From positions 1 to 8,814 of the forward strand of contig PWJP01000135.1 of assembly GCA_003559985.1 (NCBI GenBank): a stretch of 8,814 nt of DNA, read 5' to 3'. Within the stretch, counting starts at the first letter, position 1. Each line of letters begins with the position of its first letter. The notes beneath the pieces are model-generated. The model saw only the letters and a program-made list of their open reading frames with translations, was not told where the DNA came from and ran no database searches. The position numbers were made by a program, and so were the translations under genes. Of this stretch, positions 7,519-8,814 are shown one piece after another. Origin of the DNA: Saprospirales bacterium. GTDB taxonomy: Bacteria; Bacteroidota; Bacteroidia; Chitinophagales; Saprospiraceae.

Positions 7519-7977
7519 GTGAAAGTCTTCAGACTCACCAGGGAAAAGTACGCTGACCAAATTTCCGGCAGGGGTGCAGCGATGAGAGGTGTTCGTTGGA
7601 ATTCACAGGGCGTGGAACTGGTCTATACGGCGGCCAACAGGTCGCTTGCCATGGCTGAAGTCGCTGTTCATTTGACTCTGGCAACCTTACCTGATGATTA
7701 TATGATGCTCACCCTGGATATCCCTGATGACCTCGAGATAAAAAAGATAAACGAAATTGAGGTTCCTGAAGGCTGGAACAATTTCCCCCATCTCCGTTCT
7801 ACTCAAAAAGTCGGCGACCATTTTGTCTCTGAAAACAAATACTGCGCAATGAAGGTGCCATCCGCAGTTACTAAAGGGGATTACAATATTTTGATCAATC
7901 CCAGTCATACTGGTTTTAAAGACATCTCAATAGTGGAAAGGGTGAAATTCCCTTTTGACAGACGGATATTTGAATAG
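7519..7977 (+). CDS. RES-domain toxin (NAD+-consuming)
   Basis: Toxin of the Xre-RES type II toxin-antitoxin family. Characterised members lower cellular NAD+ by glycohydrolysis or phosphorolysis (MbcT), and ParT modifies the Prs enzyme. Which activity applies here cannot be told from the sequence. The 152-aa product has the full-length RES pattern: MKVFRLTREKYA at the start, GAAMRGVRWNS with R26, VYTA with Y36, AMAEVAVH with E47, VPSAV with S115, then NILINPSH. The family-defining Arg, Glu and Ser positions are all present, so the enzyme looks intact. The GTG start directly after the antitoxin TAA is chosen because MKVFRLTREKYA aligns with typical family N-termini and no better start exists nearby. 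Expression should depend on reinitiation by ribosomes finishing the antitoxin. The module stands alone, with no recombinase or transposase in the window. Confidence 0.9.
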   Translation: MKVFRLTREKYADQISGRGAAMRGVRWNSQGVELVYTAANRSLAMAEVAVHLTLATLPDDYMMLTLDIPDDLEIKKINEIEVPEGWNNFPHLRSTQKVGDHFVSENKYCAMKVPSAVTKGDYNILINPSHTGFKDISIVERVKFPFDRRIFE

Positions 7978-7980
7978 GAG

Positions 7981-7989
7981 AGGAGGTGA
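7981..7989 (+). promoter_or_regulatory. Perfect extended Shine-Dalgarno sequence
   Basis: AGGAGGTGA is an exact 9-nt complement of the conserved bacterial 16S rRNA 3' end (TCACCTCCT). It starts four bases after the toxin TAG and sits 8 nt before GTG 7998 and 5 nt before the in-frame TTG 7995. The other genes in this window lack any such site. Bacteroidota rarely use Shine-Dalgarno pairing, so this is unusual; it may also be just a purine-rich run after the toxin gene. Confidence 0.4.
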
Positions 7990-7997
7990 GGGGATTG

Positions 7998-8117
7998 GTG
8001 GTTTGCAAAATAGACAATAAGGCGACAGCATGTGAACCCGTTCCCCCATTCACCAAAATATTCACATATTTGCAGGAAAGCGCCGGTAGGCCAATTACCC
8101 GGAATATTAGGTTGTAA
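7998..8117 (+). CDS. Possible small ORF after the RES toxin gene (39 codons)
   Basis: Starting at GTG 7998, or TTG 7995 in the same frame, an open frame runs to TAA 8115-8117 and encodes 39 residues beginning MVCKIDNKATACEPV and ending GRPITRNIRL. It has two cysteines (C3, C12), no membrane segment and no motif I recognise. The only positive evidence is the perfect Shine-Dalgarno at the right distance and its position 17 bases after the toxin stop, in line with the operon. Length and codon content alone would not distinguish it from chance. Confidence 0.2.
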   Translation: MVCKIDNKATACEPVPPFTKIFTYLQESAGRPITRNIRL

Positions 8118-8170
8118 AGCAAAGACCCAAGGGGAATTCATTTGTAACCGCGTAGAAAAAGATCAATGAA

Positions 8171-8814
8171 ATGAAAATACGAGAAATACGAATCTATCCA
8201 CTGGAGATCCCACTTGAGGAGCCGTTTGTAATCAGTCTTGGAACCATTACCCACGCGCGGAACCTCCTTGTGGAGATTCGCACAGATGGAGGATTGAAGG
8301 GTCAGGGTGAGTGCTCACCTTACTCGTTTATCAACGGTGAAATGCTGGAGGGGCAACTGGCGCTGGCACCTTTACTCTCTCGCTTGTGGATAGGTAGGGA
8401 TTGCAGGGAGATAGAAGCCCGAATGGGAGAGTTGGATGGGCTGTTATCGGGAAATTACGCCCTTAAATCCGCTTTTGATATGGCGCTCTACGATCTGAAT
8501 GCGCGGGCTGTAAATCTGCCTCTGTATCGATTTCTCGGCGGCACAAACCGCGGCCCGCTCTGGAGTGACAGAACCGTATCGGTTGGAAATCCGGCTAATA
8601 TGGCGGTAGAAGCTGTCCGCTATTTGGAAATGGGATTCAGGTCCATAAAGGTGAAACTGGGTGGTCCCTTTGAGTCTGATGTGGCGCGGATAAGGACCAT
8701 CAGGGAATCGATTGGTGTGGATATTCCCCTTCGTTTGGACGCCAATCAGGCCTGGTCGGTCAGTCAGGCAGTTAGGACCTTGCGGGCTCTCGAAACTTAC
8801 AATGTAGAACACTG
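8171..8814 (+). CDS. Enolase-superfamily dipeptide epimerase (probable L-Ala-D/L-Glu epimerase), 3' partial
   Basis: Mandelate racemase/muconate lactonizing enzyme (MLE) subgroup enzyme, probably the cytoplasmic epimerase that converts L-Ala-D-Glu from recycled murein peptides to L-Ala-L-Glu. The first 214 residues are in the window and the frame runs off the right edge; the family is usually 320-370 aa. The N-terminal capping domain (MKIREIRIYPLEIPLEEPF) covers about 1-125 and ends in the conserved AFDMALYDLNAR and LYRFLGG stretch. The barrel then begins with RTVSVGNPANMA, similar to the TVSIG element of dipeptide epimerases. It has the catalytic KVK motif (K160, K162; SIKVKLGG) and the first Mg2+ ligand D190 in LDANQAW. 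The second and third metal ligands and the opposite catalytic Lys lie beyond the window. The ATG at 8171 is chosen because it begins the typical KI-x-I N-terminus and an overlapping ATG at 8166 stops after two codons. Superfamily membership is firm; substrate specificity is inferred from the KxK and TVSVG context. Confidence 0.85.
   Translation, partial: MKIREIRIYPLEIPLEEPFVISLGTITHARNLLVEIRTDGGLKGQGECSPYSFINGEMLEGQLALAPLLSRLWIGRDCREIEARMGELDGLLSGNYALKSAFDMALYDLNARAVNLPLYRFLGGTNRGPLWSDRTVSVGNPANMAVEAVRYLEMGFRSIKVKLGGPFESDVARIRTIRESIGVDIPLRLDANQAWSVSQAVRTLRALETYNVEH

Noticed and set aside
8031..8066. Inverted repeat TGTGAA (8031-8036) / TTCACA (8061-8066) as a terminator or operator
   Set aside because: Six-base arms around a 24-nt loop with no U-run; TTCAC also recurs at 8049. 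Too weak to call.
7905..8141. Minus-strand frames of 78 and 68 codons over the toxin 3' end and the following gap
   Set aside because: Mutually overlapping, no motifs, and they run antisense into the conserved end of the toxin gene.

Overview
The window most likely comes from a member of the Bacteroidota. The main evidence is a hybrid two-component system (HTCS) with the fused propeller/Y_Y_Y/kinase/receiver/AraC architecture typical of that phylum. A lipoprotein of the DUF4369/DUF5106/thioredoxin type, a match to the Bacteroidota -7 promoter element (TAnnTTTG) upstream of dinB, and AT-rich rather than Shine-Dalgarno (SD)-like leaders at most genes agree with this. No rRNA, tRNA, CRISPR array or insertion sequence was seen.

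Layout. (1) 1-3614, +: the 3' part of an HTCS sensor/regulator gene, open at the left edge. (2) 3744-4892, +: dinB, encoding translesion DNA polymerase IV with all expected catalytic residues. (3) 4893-5022: short convergent gap with a strong hairpin terminator. (4) 5023-6621, -: lipoprotein with a C-terminal thioredoxin-like domain (CENC motif). (5) 6622-7014: AT-rich, apparently non-coding stretch ending in a cluster of AGACA/TGTCT half-sites. (6) 7015-7977, +: a two-gene Xre-type antitoxin / RES-domain toxin module. The toxin GTG start directly follows the antitoxin TAA, in the same frame. (7) 7978-8170: a gap with an exact 9-nt complement of the 16S rRNA 3' end, followed by a 39-codon ORF of doubtful status. 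(8) 8171-8814, +: the 5' part of an enolase-superfamily gene, probably an L-Ala-D/L-Glu (dipeptide) epimerase, open at the right edge.

How the genes relate. Only the Xre-RES pair clearly works together: the antitoxin should bind and inhibit the NAD+-consuming toxin and repress the operon. The HTCS, dinB, the lipoprotein and the epimerase look like independent transcription units for nutrient sensing, damage tolerance, envelope thiol chemistry and murein-peptide recycling. The start of the toxin-antitoxin region and the gap before it are AT-rich (for example 19/60 G+C at 7021-7080, against 34/60 in dinB at 3781-3840). This fits an acquired module, although parts of the toxin gene are not AT-rich.

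I found no clear new multi-gene system. The observations most worth a second look are the strong SD plus small ORF after the toxin gene, the operator-like repeat cluster that affects the antitoxin start, and the in-frame TAA-GTG junction.
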